This document shows positions 24,077-33,366 of a stretch of DNA of 64,000 bases, one piece after another (position 1 is the stretch's first letter; the number at the start of each line of letters is the position of its first letter). The notes beneath the pieces are model-generated. The model made no database searches. It saw nothing but the letters and a program-made list of their open reading frames with translations, and was not told the DNA's origin. The position numbers were made by a program, and so were the translations under genes. Source of the DNA: Bacillota bacterium (GTDB taxonomy: Bacteria > Bacillota > Clostridia > Christensenellales > Pumilibacteraceae); the NCBI GenBank assembly GCA_009780135.1, contig WRAP01000002.1, forward strand, positions 69,840 through 133,839. The letters run 5' to 3'.

Positions 24077-25396
24077 ATGGAATTAACACCAAAACAAATT
24101 GTGGCGGAATTAGACCGCTATATAATTGGTCAGGTAGAGGCCAAAAAAGCAGTAGCGGTAGCACTTAGAAACCGCTATAGACGCAGTCAGCTTCCTCAAA
24201 AGCTGATGGATGAAATTACGCCCAAAAACATTATAATGAAGGGTCCTACGGGCGTTGGTAAAACCGAAATTGCCCGCAGGCTTGCTAAAATTGTAAAAGC
24301 TCCTTTTATAAAGGTAGAAGCAACTAAATTCACTGAAGTCGGTTATGTGGGTAGAGATGTAGAGAGCATGGTTAGAGATTTAGCCGAAACCTCGGTGCGT
24401 CTTGTTAAAGCCGAAAAGCTAGAAGCTCTACACGAAAAAGCTAGCGAAGCAGCCGAAAAGCGAGTTTTAGATATTTTGTATATTGCTAAAAAGGCTGAAA
24501 ACGCAGATACTGCTGAAAAAATCGTTAAAGATAAGGTATTAGCAGACTTGCGCAATGGTAAAGAAAATAATACTCAAATTGAGATTGATGTTATCGATAT
24601 GCCTCGCCCTATTGAAATGATGCCTGGTATGGGTATGGAAATAAATATGGCAGACCTTATGGGTAGCATTGGCGGTAGTAAAAAGAGGAAAAAGCGTAAA
24701 TGTAGCGTCAAAGAGGCTATTAAGATTTTTACGCTAGAAGAAAGTGAAAAATATATCGACCCTGATGCTATCAACAGCGAGGCAATTCGCCGTGCTGAAC
24801 AGGCGGGCATTATTTTTATTGACGAAATAGACAAAATTGCAGGTAAAAATAGCCGTGGCGGTGGCGGACCCGATGTGTCTAGAGAGGGTGTTCAAAGAGA
24901 TATTCTGCCGATTGTAGAGGGTAGTACTGTGCAAACAAAATACGGAGCGTTAAAAACGGATTATATTTTGTTTATAGCAAGCGGAGCGTTCCATATTGCC
25001 GATTTTTCGGACTTAATTCCCGAGTTGCAAGGCCGTTTTCCTGTTTATGCCGAGCTTACGAGTTTATCTAAAGATGACTTTAAGTGTATTTTAACAAAGC
25101 CCGAAAACGCAATCATTAAGCAATACACCGAGTTATTAAAGGTTGATAATATTACTCTAAAATTTATGGACGATGCGATTGACGAAATTGCTAGTGTTGC
25201 TTACGATCAAAACGAACTAAAAGAAAACATCGGTGCTAGAAGACTGCACACAATAATGGAAAAATTATTAGAAGAATTATCCTTTAATGCAGGTGGCGAT
25301 CATCCTATGACAACAATTAAAATCGATCGAAAATTTGTTCAAAGTGCTCTAGGAAGCGAGAAAAATAAGCGAGATTTAAGAAAATATATATTGTAA
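24077..25396 (+). CDS. hslU: ATP-dependent protease ATPase subunit HslU (ClpY)
   Basis: HslU is the AAA+ unfoldase that feeds HslV. Motifs are [17 protein letters not shown] at the N-terminus, Walker [17 protein letters not shown], the I-domain (residues about 110-230, with [15 protein letters not shown]), Walker [13 protein letters not shown] and sensor [21 protein letters not shown]. The C-terminal tail ends RKYIL, the expected element that docks in HslV pockets. The ATG follows the hslV stop directly. CodY, which often follows, is absent. Confidence 0.97.
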   Translation: MELTPKQIVAELDRYIIGQVEAKKAVAVALRNRYRRSQLPQKLMDEITPKNIIMKGPTGVGKTEIARRLAKIVKAPFIKVEATKFTEVGYVGRDVESMVRDLAETSVRLVKAEKLEALHEKASEAAEKRVLDILYIAKKAENADTAEKIVKDKVLADLRNGKENNTQIEIDVIDMPRPIEMMPGMGMEINMADLMGSIGGSKKRKKRKCSVKEAIKIFTLEESEKYIDPDAINSEAIRRAEQAGIIFIDEIDKIAGKNSRGGGGPDVSREGVQRDILPIVEGSTVQTKYGALKTDYILFIASGAFHIADFSDLIPELQGRFPVYAELTSLSKDDFKCILTKPENAIIKQYTELLKVDNITLKFMDDAIDEIASVAYDQNELKENIGARRLHTIMEKLLEELSFNAGGDHPMTTIKIDRKFVQSALGSEKNKRDLRKYIL

Positions 25397-25545
25397 AAGT
25401 ATATTGTTTATCTAACAATATGATCTAAATTTTTTAAAAAAACTTGTTAATTTGCTAGACAGCAAGTTATAGATATTGTACACTTATCACATATATTTAA
25501 TTGTTGCCCAAATTGTAGGTGACTTATAAAAGGAGAAATAAAAAT

Positions 25546-25710
25546 ATGAGAGTTATAACAGAAGAATGTATTTCTTGCGGAGCGTGCGTAGACAGCTGTC
25601 CCGTAAATTGTATCCACGAAGGCACACCTTACACAATTGATCCAAACGAGTGTATTGATTGTGGTGCTTGTGACCCGACTTGTCCAGTTAATGCGATTAT
25701 AGAGAAGTAA
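25546..25710 (+). CDS. 2[4Fe-4S] ferredoxin
   Basis: A small electron carrier of 54 residues with two CxxCxxCxxxCP motifs: CISCGACVDSCP and CIDCGACDPTCP. The ATG at 25546 has AGGAG ten bases upstream and gives the usual MRVITEECISCG start; the ORF-track start at 25519 is a GTG without support. Monocistronic, followed by a strong terminator. Typical of anaerobic Clostridia, where it serves pyruvate:ferredoxin oxidoreductase and hydrogenases. Confidence 0.96.
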   Translation: MRVITEECISCGACVDSCPVNCIHEGTPYTIDPNECIDCGACDPTCPVNAIIEK

Positions 25711-25722
25711 AATCCTATAAAA

Positions 25723-25763
25723 ATAAAAAATAGCCATCTAAAAACAAGATGGCTATTTTTTAT
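25723..25763. terminator. Bidirectional terminator between ferredoxin and kinase
   Basis: AATAGCCATCT and AGATGGCTATT form a perfect stem with A- and T-runs on both sides and a 7-nt loop. The stop codon of the convergent kinase gene (25753-25755) lies within the stem. Confidence 0.9.
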
Positions 25764-26982
25764 TTTTATTAATTATTTCTCGTAATTTCTTAGATCTATT
25801 TTCTGCGATTTCTTTGCGTCTTTCTTCTAGGGTTTTTGGAATATGATTTGAATTTGAGGCGAATTCTCTTGTTGCATACAAGCGACTGGGAAGAGTAATA
25901 TCATTATGGTTTTTTATGGGAGGATGTATAGATAATTTTTCATTAGTGGTAGTTGTGTTGCTTGTTTTGTTAGTTATAGTGTTGCTTATAAAATTATTTT
26001 CAACCTTTATGCCATAAAGACCTGTTATTAGCTGTTCCACATTTTGATAGCGATTTTTAGCATATACAGCAAGCGATTTCATAAGTGCTGTTTCTTGTGT
26101 CGGGCTAATTATAGCATCTTGTTCACTAGGTTTGATAATGCTATCTATATGTGTTCTATTTATACTCTCAGGCGGTATTTTGCCTGTTATGCAATAATAG
26201 ATAGAAACGCCAATAGCATAAATGTCAGTCCACGGACCTTGTTCTCCGTTAGTGCGATATTGCTCCTCTGGTGCAAAACCTTGTTTTAATACTATTGATA
26301 AGCTGTTTCCTTCTAAATCAGATTGGTTTGTTGCCCCAAAATCAATCAACTTAACCTCATTATGCTTAGTTATAATAATATTATCTGGCGAAATGTCTCT
26401 ATGGATTAAGTTCATTCTGTGTATAAAAATAAGCGAATCTAACACAGGATGCAAAATATCTAATGTTTCATCCATACTAATGCGACCGCCCCTTTGTTGT
26501 ACATATTTTTTTAAAGAAATTCCATCTAAAAATTCCATAGCTATATAAGCAGTGCCGTTTTCGGAGAAAAAATCTTTTACCGAAACGATTCCTGATAGGT
26601 TTTTAACTTTAGCCAAAGCCTTAGCCTCATCTATAAAGCGCTTTAATCCGCGATTAGATGCCTCTTGATTTTTTTTACTATTTATAACAATATGATAAGA
26701 TTTTGGAACTCGATTTACATAACCGTTAGGGTAGTATTCTTTTATAGCAATTTTTGTATTTGTAGTTAGGTCCCATACTAAATAGGTAATACCAAAACCG
26801 CCCTCACCTAAAGTATTAACGATTAAATAACGCTTGTTTAGTACAGTTCGTTTAGGTAAATGATGCGATAAATTCGGAACATCGTTCGCTTGTTTACCGC
26901 ACTGTAAACAATTTCTTTGTAGATCTAAGTCTCCAAAGCAAAAAAGACATACATTTTTATTTGTTCTAATTTTATTAGGCAT
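25753..26982 (-). CDS. Ser/Thr protein kinase with N-terminal zinc ribbon
   Basis: The 409-residue protein begins with a four-Cys zinc ribbon (CLFCFGDLDLQRNCLQCGK). The eukaryotic-like kinase domain follows: glycine loop LGEGGFGITYLVWD, Lys in IAIKEYYP, catalytic HRDISPDNIII, DFGATNQ and GFAPEEQY. The last 80 residues are low-complexity, Asn/Thr-rich then basic. There are no TM segments or PASTA repeats, so it is cytosolic, unlike PrkC. It lies 29 bp downstream of a PP2C phosphatase on the same strand, forming a kinase-phosphatase pair. HRDIS rather than HRDLK is a common variant in bacterial members. Confidence 0.9.
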   Translation of the reverse strand: MPNKIRTNKNVCLFCFGDLDLQRNCLQCGKQANDVPNLSHHLPKRTVLNKRYLIVNTLGEGGFGITYLVWDLTTNTKIAIKEYYPNGYVNRVPKSYHIVINSKKNQEASNRGLKRFIDEAKALAKVKNLSGIVSVKDFFSENGTAYIAMEFLDGISLKKYVQQRGGRISMDETLDILHPVLDSLIFIHRMNLIHRDISPDNIIITKHNEVKLIDFGATNQSDLEGNSLSIVLKQGFAPEEQYRTNGEQGPWTDIYAIGVSIYYCITGKIPPESINRTHIDSIIKPSEQDAIISPTQETALMKSLAVYAKNRYQNVEQLITGLYGIKVENNFISNTITNKTSNTTTTNEKLSIHPPIKNHNDITLPSRLYATREFASNSNHIPKTLEERRKEIAENRSKKLREIINKNKK

Positions 26983-27011
26983 TTTTTTGATTTATAATGC
27001 AAGGATATTTT

Positions 27012-27767
27012 TTAGTCTTCAACTACCATTGCCACAATAGCTGTATAATTATCGTTATATTTCCCGATGCGTTTAAGAAGGCGTTGTTCCATTTTTTCAA
27101 GAGCTTCACTAGGAGAATAACTATTACTTAAATCTTCTTCCATTTCTTCCTCAAAAACATATTCCCAAAAGCCATCGGTACATAGGATAAAACTATCGCC
27201 AGATTGAATTTCGCCGCTATTAAGAGTTTCAATATCAGCAGGAGAGATAAAATCGCTACCTAGTACTCTAGTAAGTTTGTTTTGGTCTTTATGAGTGCGA
27301 ATATCTTGAAGAGTTATCTCTCCGCTGTCTACAGCGACTTGGCTAAGAGAGTGGTCTTTAGATTGATATTCTAATTTATTATTCCTAAAAAAATAAATTC
27401 GACTGTCACCAATATGAGCGAAGGTAGTGGCATTACCATTTGTAACAGCTAGTGCCACGGTTGTACAGCTTGTTGAAATCTCATTGTTTGTTTGTTTGTG
27501 GGCAACAACATTATTATGTGCATTTTGAATATATGCTTCTACAAAAGTTCTCTGCACGGCTCTATTTGGGTCGATAGCACAAATCTTTTCAAAATCGTTA
27601 ATAATATGAGTAGCACAAAGCTGACTGGCAACCTCGCTACCATAGTAGCTGCCAAGCCCATCGCAAACAACAAAGCACGATGCTTTTTCGTTTATGCTAG
27701 ACGCTAAATAATCCTGATTATATTCCCGTCCGCCAATTTTGCAAAATGTACTAACCTGTATTTTCAT
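27012..27767 (-). CDS. PP2C-family Ser/Thr protein phosphatase
   Basis: This 251-residue protein shows the PPM metal-binding motifs: GGREYNQDYLASS (first Asp), VCDGLGSYYGSEVAS (DG), AHIGDSRIYFFRN, SLSQVAVDSGEIT and LCTDGFWEYV. It should dephosphorylate targets of the adjacent kinase. It is the first gene of the two-gene operon, with a promoter immediately upstream. No TM segment. Confidence 0.93.
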   Translation of the reverse strand: MKIQVSTFCKIGGREYNQDYLASSINEKASCFVVCDGLGSYYGSEVASQLCATHIINDFEKICAIDPNRAVQRTFVEAYIQNAHNNVVAHKQTNNEISTSCTTVALAVTNGNATTFAHIGDSRIYFFRNNKLEYQSKDHSLSQVAVDSGEITLQDIRTHKDQNKLTRVLGSDFISPADIETLNSGEIQSGDSFILCTDGFWEYVFEEEMEEDLSNSYSPSEALEKMEQRLLKRIGKYNDNYTAIVAMVVED

Positions 27768-27807
27768 TTTACTTTGGAGTTTTAATAAGCTTTATACCCC
27801 ATATAAA

Positions 27808-27836
27808 AATATATCACAAATTAACAAATAATGCAA
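27808..27836 (-). promoter_or_regulatory. Promoter of the phosphatase-kinase operon
   Basis: On the minus strand TTGCAT and TATATT are separated by 17 bp, about 40 bp upstream of the phosphatase start. Confidence 0.6.
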
Positions 27837-27904
27837 CCGACTAAAAAGAGTTTGACTTTTCTATAAAATAAGTGCACAATTATAACTAGCTTGCACTTAA
27901 AATT

Positions 27905-28672
27905 ATGTTAATAGATACACATTCACACATTACAGATAAAAAATTTGACTATAGACAAATAATTGCGGATATGGATAAAGATAATCTTAGCCGTATTATT
28001 ACTGTTGGGTATGATTATAAAAATTCGCTAGAGGGATTAGAAATTGCAAAAAATAACGAAAATGTTTATTGCAGTTTAGGATTACATCCAAGTAGTGCTA
28101 ATTTTTTTGACGATAAACTATCGCAACAGCATTTAGAGCTATCTAACCACCCAAAAGTTGTGGCGATAGGTGAGATTGGGTTAGATTATCATTATCCCGA
28201 TTTTGATAAGGCAATTCAAGTAAAGGCTTGCGTTGCTCAATTAGAGATAGCACATCGAGCTAATTTACCGGTGATTATTCATATGAGGGATTGTGATGCT
28301 GATATGAAAAATCTACTTAAAGCTAATAAATCAAAACTCACTAAGGGCGGTGTTATGCATTGCTATAGCGGTAGCTTAGAGAGTGCCTATGAGTATATGG
28401 ATTTAGGATTTTATATTTCGTTTACAGGGGTTATAACTTACAAAAATGCAAAAAAGGCTAGCGAAATTATAGAGAATATTCCGCCGGATAAAATTTTAAT
28501 AGAAACAGATTGTCCATATCTTAGCCCTGAGCCATATAGAGGACAGTTAAATTTTCCAAAAAATGTTGTGTTTGTTGCAAAGCATATCGCCGAAGTTTTG
28601 GATAAATCATTAAAAGAAGTTGCACAAATCACAACAGATAATGCGTACAGACTATTTGATAAATTGAAATAG
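27905..28672 (+). CDS. tatD: TatD-family metal-dependent DNase
   Basis: A TIM-barrel amidohydrolase-type nuclease, 255 residues. Metal ligands are visible in IDTHSHITD, IGEIGLDYHY, VIIHMRDCD, MHCYSGS and IETDCPYLSPEPYRG. TatD proteins act as 3'-5' exonucleases in DNA repair and tRNA quality control. It starts 14 bp before aroC and is probably cotranscribed with the shikimate cluster. Confidence 0.94.
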   Translation: MLIDTHSHITDKKFDYRQIIADMDKDNLSRIITVGYDYKNSLEGLEIAKNNENVYCSLGLHPSSANFFDDKLSQQHLELSNHPKVVAIGEIGLDYHYPDFDKAIQVKACVAQLEIAHRANLPVIIHMRDCDADMKNLLKANKSKLTKGGVMHCYSGSLESAYEYMDLGFYISFTGVITYKNAKKASEIIENIPPDKILIETDCPYLSPEPYRGQLNFPKNVVFVAKHIAEVLDKSLKEVAQITTDNAYRLFDKLK

Positions 28673-28685
28673 GAGAAAGTTATTT

Positions 28686-29783
28686 ATGCTAAAATATATA
28701 ACGGCAGGAGAAAGTCATGGCAAAGCTATTATTGGCATTTTGCAAGGTTTACCTGCTAACTTAAAAGTCGATATAAATAAAATCAATGCCGAATTAGTGC
28801 TTAGACAACAAGGATACGGTAGGGGAACTAGGCAACAAATTGAATGCGACAGAGCCGAGATTTTGGCTGGAATTAGGGGTGGAGTAACAACGGGTGCTCC
28901 GATAGGTTTTTTAGTAGAAAATAAAGATTTTGAGAACTGGAAAGATATTATTGGAGTAGATGCAACAAAGCTAAAAGAGCGAAAGGTTACAGCAGTTCGT
29001 CCCGGACACGCAGATTTAGCAGGCTGTATAAAATATAATCAACAAGATGCTAGAAATATTTTAGAGCGGGCAAGTGCTAGAAGTACAGTTGCCGATGTTG
29101 TGGTTGGTAGTATTTGTTTGCAGTTTTTGAGTGAATCAGGTATAAAAGTCGAAGCTGAAGTTGTTAGTGTTGGTGGAGTGGCTGTAGGGGACGCACACCT
29201 AGGCGTCCCAAATAATATTAAAAAAGCAATCGATTTAGCAAGAGCAAAAGGCGATACTCTTGGAGGAGTTGTTAAGCTAAGAATTAAATATTTAGGATAT
29301 GGTTTTGGTAGTCATATTGCTCCTGAAACTAGGCTAGAATATCATATAATGAGTAGCTTAGGTGCAATACAAAGCGTTAAAGCGGTTGCTATTGGCGATA
29401 TATTGCAAAACTTATCTGCTACCGGTAGTGAATTTCACGATGAGTTATTTATTGATAACAATGGTCAAATCATAAGAAAAACTAGCCGAGCAGGCGGTAT
29501 AGAGGGTGGAATTAGTAACGGCGAGGACATAGTTGTTAGTGTTTTTTGCAAACCGATTCCTAGCGTTCCTATGGGGTTAAAAAGTGTAGATATAGCTACA
29601 AAAAAGCCATCAACTTCTGCTAGCGAAAGAGGCGATACCTCAGCAATAGAATCGGTAGCGGTTGTAGCCAAAAGCGTACTGGCGTTTACAATTTCTAAAG
29701 TTATTTTATCAACACTCGGTGGCGACCATATGGACGAGATAAAAGAAAGAATGAAAGTAAAAAAGGAGGCAAGTTTTTTATGA
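28686..29783 (+). CDS. aroC: Chorismate synthase
   Basis: AroC converts EPSP to chorismate with reduced FMN. GESHGKAIIGILQGLPA, RQQGYGRGTRQQIE, RPGHADLAGCIKY, DARNILERASARSTVADV and AGGIEGGISNGEDIVV are the family signatures. The 365 residues are near normal. Residues VGDAHLGVPN (about 167-176) are encoded by a palindromic element shared with hom. First of six shikimate genes; it overlaps aroB by 4 bp. Confidence 0.97.
   Translation: MLKYITAGESHGKAIIGILQGLPANLKVDINKINAELVLRQQGYGRGTRQQIECDRAEILAGIRGGVTTGAPIGFLVENKDFENWKDIIGVDATKLKERKVTAVRPGHADLAGCIKYNQQDARNILERASARSTVADVVVGSICLQFLSESGIKVEAEVVSVGGVAVGDAHLGVPNNIKKAIDLARAKGDTLGGVVKLRIKYLGYGFGSHIAPETRLEYHIMSSLGAIQSVKAVAIGDILQNLSATGSEFHDELFIDNNGQIIRKTSRAGGIEGGISNGEDIVVSVFCKPIPSVPMGLKSVDIATKKPSTSASERGDTSAIESVAVVAKSVLAFTISKVILSTLGGDHMDEIKERMKVKKEASFL
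29184..29213 (+). repeat. In-frame palindromic element inside aroC
   Basis: GTAGGGGACGC and GCGTCCCAAAT form a hairpin around CACACCTAG-type sequence. Read in the aroC frame it encodes VGDAHLGVPN. The copy in hom has the same strand and frame and encodes VGNALLGVPQ. Confidence 0.75.
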
Positions 29784-30823
29784 TAGGAAGTGATCCAACA
29801 AAAACACAACTGCATTTTGGAGAGAATCTTAGTAATGAAATAGAGGTATTGATGTCTAAGCCTAACACATTTGCGATTATTGATTGTAGAGTATATCAAC
29901 TATATGCTGACTTCTTTAATAAGACTAAAAGATTTGTTTATTATTTTACTCACGAAGGAAATAAGAGCTTAGAGTTAGTACAACAAATATGTAACTTTTT
30001 ACTAAAAAATAATGCCGACCGCCATAGCACACTTGTTGCGATAGGAGGTGGAATTATAGGAGATATGGCGGGTTTTGCCTCTAGTATTTATATGAGAGGT
30101 ATAAATTGTATTCAAGTGCCGACAACGCTTTTAGCTCAAGTAGATGCTGGAATTGGCGGTAAAACAGGGGTTAATACAAAGACAGATAGTGGACTTATTA
30201 AAAACGCAATAGGTAGGTTTCATTTTCCTAGCGATGTATATATATTTCCTCAATTTTTACAAACCTTAGATACCACACAATTTTTGTGTGGTATAGGAGA
30301 AGTAATAAAAACCTCTGCATTAGATAAAGAGGTTTTCGAGTTTTTTACAGAAAATCAAAAAAAAATATATAATAAGAATATGGTAGCACTCGACACAATA
30401 GTAAAACTGTGTGCTAATTTCAAAAATAATATTGTAAAAAAAGACCCATTTGAAACAACAGGACTTAGGAAAATACTCAACTTTGGTCATACTGTCGGAC
30501 ACGCTATCGAAGCACAAAAGGATAATCAATTATCTCATGGCAAATGTGTATTACAAGGTATGAAGTTAGAGATGGATATGCTAAAAGAACATATAGATAA
30601 AGATTTTTATAATTCTTTTCAAAAGCTAATAGTAAAAGCATTAGGTGATAAAAACATATCGTATAATTCACAAAAACTATTAAATAGTGCAAGAAAAGAT
30701 AAGAAAAATGTAGGTGGTAAAATTTCTATAATGTGTGCTACAAATGTTGGTAAATGTAAGGAATTTCTTTTAACTGAGGACGAGTTTTTAAACAGGCTAA
30801 ATTTATGTCAACAATCACAATAA
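29780..30823 (+). CDS. aroB: 3-dehydroquinate synthase
   Basis: AroB cyclises DAHP to dehydroquinate with NAD and a metal. GGGIIGDMAGFASSIYMRGI, VPTTLLAQVDAGIGGKTGVN, GIGEVIKTSAL and LNFGHTVGHAIEA match the family, including the zinc ligands Glu and two His. The 347 residues are typical. It overlaps aroC by 4 bp and aroA by 19 bp. A perfect 11-bp hairpin in the DNA near 30275 lies in a normally aligned region. Confidence 0.96.
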   Translation: MIGSDPTKTQLHFGENLSNEIEVLMSKPNTFAIIDCRVYQLYADFFNKTKRFVYYFTHEGNKSLELVQQICNFLLKNNADRHSTLVAIGGGIIGDMAGFASSIYMRGINCIQVPTTLLAQVDAGIGGKTGVNTKTDSGLIKNAIGRFHFPSDVYIFPQFLQTLDTTQFLCGIGEVIKTSALDKEVFEFFTENQKKIYNKNMVALDTIVKLCANFKNNIVKKDPFETTGLRKILNFGHTVGHAIEAQKDNQLSHGKCVLQGMKLEMDMLKEHIDKDFYNSFQKLIVKALGDKNISYNSQKLLNSARKDKKNVGGKISIMCATNVGKCKEFLLTEDEFLNRLNLCQQSQ

Positions 30824-32076
30824 AACCAATTAAAAAGTTTAATAAAACAATAATTGCTCCGCCCGATAAATCAATAACTCAACGGGCAATTCTTTTTGCT
30901 AGCTTAGCACCAGCTGGTACAAAAATTGTTATAACTAACGCATTGTTAGGGCTTGATTGTTTATCCTGTATAGAGTGTGTTATGGCATTGGGTGCTAAGG
31001 CTGATGTTGATAAAAGCAAAAAAATGATTACTATAACAAGCGCCCCTATAAAAAGTGCTATACTTAATGTTGGTAATTCAGGTACGGCAATGCGATTACT
31101 TATGGGAATGCTATCTGCTCAGGATGGCAAAACTTTTACTTTAGACGGCGATGAAAGTATTCGTAATCGTCCTATGGGTAGAGTTAGCGAATTGCTAGAG
31201 CAAATGGGCGCAAAAATTTCTTTAACGAACGGCAAAGCACTAGTTGCGATAGAAGGTGCAAAGCTAATAGGGACAAACATAAAAAGTCCAATTGCGAGTG
31301 CTCAAATAAAATCTGCTATATTATTAGCAGGTATTCAAGCGAAAGGAGTAACCAGTTATACTGAGCCTTACAAAAGTCGAGACCATACCGAGCGACTTCT
31401 AAAATACTACGGTGTGCCTGTGAAAGAAGAAAACAATACAACTACCGTTTCTAAAAGCATTATAAAATCAAAAAACACTCACATTGTAGGAGATATATCA
31501 TCGGTAGCATTTCCGCTAGTGTTAGCGGTAGCATTAAAGGATGCTAAAATAAGAATAAATAGTGTGGGATTAAATCCTACAAGGTGTGGAACTTTAGAAG
31601 TTTTTAAGGCAATAGGAGCTAATTTTAACATTATAAATGAAGTTAAGGATTATGAGTCGTTTGGCGATATAGAGGTGGAATACATAGAAAATTTATCTCC
31701 TTTTACGATAGACGGTGATATAATTCCTAGACTTATAGATGAAATTCCGATTTTGGCTGTACTTGCTTGTTTTATAAAAGGTACTAGCGTTATACGGGGG
31801 GCAGAGGAATTAAAGGTTAAAGAGAGTAACCGTTTAGATGCGGTTGTGGATATGCTGTCGGCGATGGGGGGTAAGGTAGAAAAAACTTTCGATGGAATGA
31901 TTATTTATGGAAGTGGAGAGTTAAAAGGTGGTTGTATGGTAGATAGCAAGGGCGACCACCGAATTGCAATGGCTACAGCGATAGCAGGGGCATTAAGTAA
32001 AGAAGGTGTAACGATAAAAAATCACGAATGCGTTTCTGTTAGTTATCCCGAGTTTTTTAATTTGTTTGAGGAGTAA
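30805..32076 (+). CDS. aroA: 3-phosphoshikimate 1-carboxyvinyltransferase (EPSP synthase)
   Basis: AroA transfers enolpyruvate from PEP to shikimate 3-phosphate. IIAPPDKSITQRAILFASLA, NVGNSGTAMRLLMGML, DGDESIRNRPMGR, LKVKESNRLDAVVDML and DHRIAMATAIAGAL are the conserved substrate-binding motifs. The 423 residues are normal. NSGTAMRL with Ala after Thr is of the class I/II boundary type; glyphosate response cannot be inferred. The start lies within aroB. Confidence 0.96.
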   Translation: MSTITIKPIKKFNKTIIAPPDKSITQRAILFASLAPAGTKIVITNALLGLDCLSCIECVMALGAKADVDKSKKMITITSAPIKSAILNVGNSGTAMRLLMGMLSAQDGKTFTLDGDESIRNRPMGRVSELLEQMGAKISLTNGKALVAIEGAKLIGTNIKSPIASAQIKSAILLAGIQAKGVTSYTEPYKSRDHTERLLKYYGVPVKEENNTTTVSKSIIKSKNTHIVGDISSVAFPLVLAVALKDAKIRINSVGLNPTRCGTLEVFKAIGANFNIINEVKDYESFGDIEVEYIENLSPFTIDGDIIPRLIDEIPILAVLACFIKGTSVIRGAEELKVKESNRLDAVVDMLSAMGGKVEKTFDGMIIYGSGELKGGCMVDSKGDHRIAMATAIAGALSKEGVTIKNHECVSVSYPEFFNLFEE

Positions 32077-32078
32077 AA

Positions 32079-32948
32079 ATGTTTTGGAAAAAGAAAAAAA
32101 ATAAAAATCAAGAAGTTGAAAAGGCAAAAACTAAAAGATTTGCTCTTTTAGGCGAGGATATACAGTATTCTTTGTCGCCTAAAATTCACTCTATAATTTA
32201 TCGAGAGTTGGGAGTAGATGCTACATACGAATTATTTGATGTAAAAAAAGAAGATTTAGAAAAAAACTTACCTAAGTTATATAAGCTAGACGGATTTAAT
32301 GTAACAAAACCCTATAAGCAAGAGATTGAAAAACATATTATTAAATTTGGTGTTGATACAAATCCTTGTTTTTGTGCTGTTAATACAGTTTGTTTAGATA
32401 AAATGGAAGCTTATAATACTGATTTTGATGGATTTTTAGAACATATGATGGAGCTAGAAGAAAAGCGAGGTTTTCGTTTTGCAAATGAAACGGTACTAAT
32501 GCTTGGGGCAGGCGGAGTTGCAGAAAGTGTTTTGTCGGCATTATTATGTCTTGATGTAGAGGAAATAAGTATTTTTAATCGCACTTACGATAAAGCTTTT
32601 GATTTAGTCGGAAACAATAGAAATGTGTTCGCCATAAAAAATAAAAACCGTCTTTCATACAATATAGTAGTCAACTGTACAAGTTATGGACTAAATGAGG
32701 GTGAAAACATAGCAGAGGGGATAGATTTTAGTAGTACGCTTTTAGCTTATGACACGATTTACTTTGATACTGAATTTCTAAAAACAGCAAGAAAGGCAAA
32801 TGTTTCGCTTGTGGTAAACGGGTTAGATATGTTAATATATCAAGCAGTGGCAAGTGCTGAAATTTTTCTAGGAAAAGAAATTAAAGACAAGCAAGCCCTT
32901 AAAAAAATCATATTGGAGGAATTGGCTCTTGAAAGTAATAGTAATTAA
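32079..32948 (+). CDS. aroE: Shikimate dehydrogenase
   Basis: AroE reduces 3-dehydroshikimate to shikimate with NADPH. After a Lys-rich 20-residue extension come LLGEDIQYSLSPKIHS (shikimate site), FNVTKPYKQEI (catalytic Lys), AVNTVCLD, YNTDFDGFLEHM and the nucleotide fold MLGAGGVAESVLSALL. The Arg in IFNRTYDKAF that binds the NADP phosphate is present. The basic N-terminal extension is unusual. It abuts aroA (2 bp) and overlaps aroQ. Confidence 0.94.
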   Translation: MFWKKKKNKNQEVEKAKTKRFALLGEDIQYSLSPKIHSIIYRELGVDATYELFDVKKEDLEKNLPKLYKLDGFNVTKPYKQEIEKHIIKFGVDTNPCFCAVNTVCLDKMEAYNTDFDGFLEHMMELEEKRGFRFANETVLMLGAGGVAESVLSALLCLDVEEISIFNRTYDKAFDLVGNNRNVFAIKNKNRLSYNIVVNCTSYGLNEGENIAEGIDFSSTLLAYDTIYFDTEFLKTARKANVSLVVNGLDMLIYQAVASAEIFLGKEIKDKQALKKIILEELALESNSN

Positions 32949-33366
32949 CGGTCCTAACTTAAATAAATTAGGCGAGAGAAATGCTTCGCATTACGGCACA
33001 AAAACGCTAGACGAAATAAACGAATTATTAAAAACCGAAGCTAAAAAAGAAAAAATAAATATCGAGTTTTTTTTCTCTAATATCGAAGGCGAAATTATAA
33101 CTGCAATTCAAAACTTTGACGGCGATGCTATCATTATAAATGCAGGTGGTTATACTCATTATTCAATCGCAATTAGAGACGCACTCGAAAGTAAAAATTG
33201 CATAAAAGTAGAGGTGCACTTATCTAATATTTTGGCGAGAGAGGAGTTTAGAAGTCAGTCTGTGCTAAGTAGTGTTTGCTCTGGTACAATTACGGGCTTT
33301 GGATACGAGAGTTATTTGCTGGCACTTGATTATATTTCACGACACAAAGGAAATACAAAAAAATGA
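32929..33366 (+). CDS. aroQ: 3-dehydroquinate dehydratase, type II
   Basis: The small dodecameric type II enzyme, 145 residues. NGPNLNKLGERNASHYG carries the catalytic Tyr and Arg; GEIITAIQNFDGDAIIINAGGYTHYSIAIRDAL and EVHLSNILAREEFRSQSV complete the active site. It starts at TTG (32929) with GGAGG ten bases upstream, inside the end of aroE. Confidence 0.95.
   Translation: MKVIVINGPNLNKLGERNASHYGTKTLDEINELLKTEAKKEKINIEFFFSNIEGEIITAIQNFDGDAIIINAGGYTHYSIAIRDALESKNCIKVEVHLSNILAREEFRSQSVLSSVCSGTITGFGYESYLLALDYISRHKGNTKK

Noticed and set aside
30270-30296. Perfect 11-bp hairpin (ATACCACACAA / TTGTGTGGTAT) inside aroB as another mobile palindrome
   Set aside because: The encoded residues (LDTTQFLCGIGEVIK) align with the normal AroB block without extra length, and the sequence does not match the GTAGGG...CCC family.
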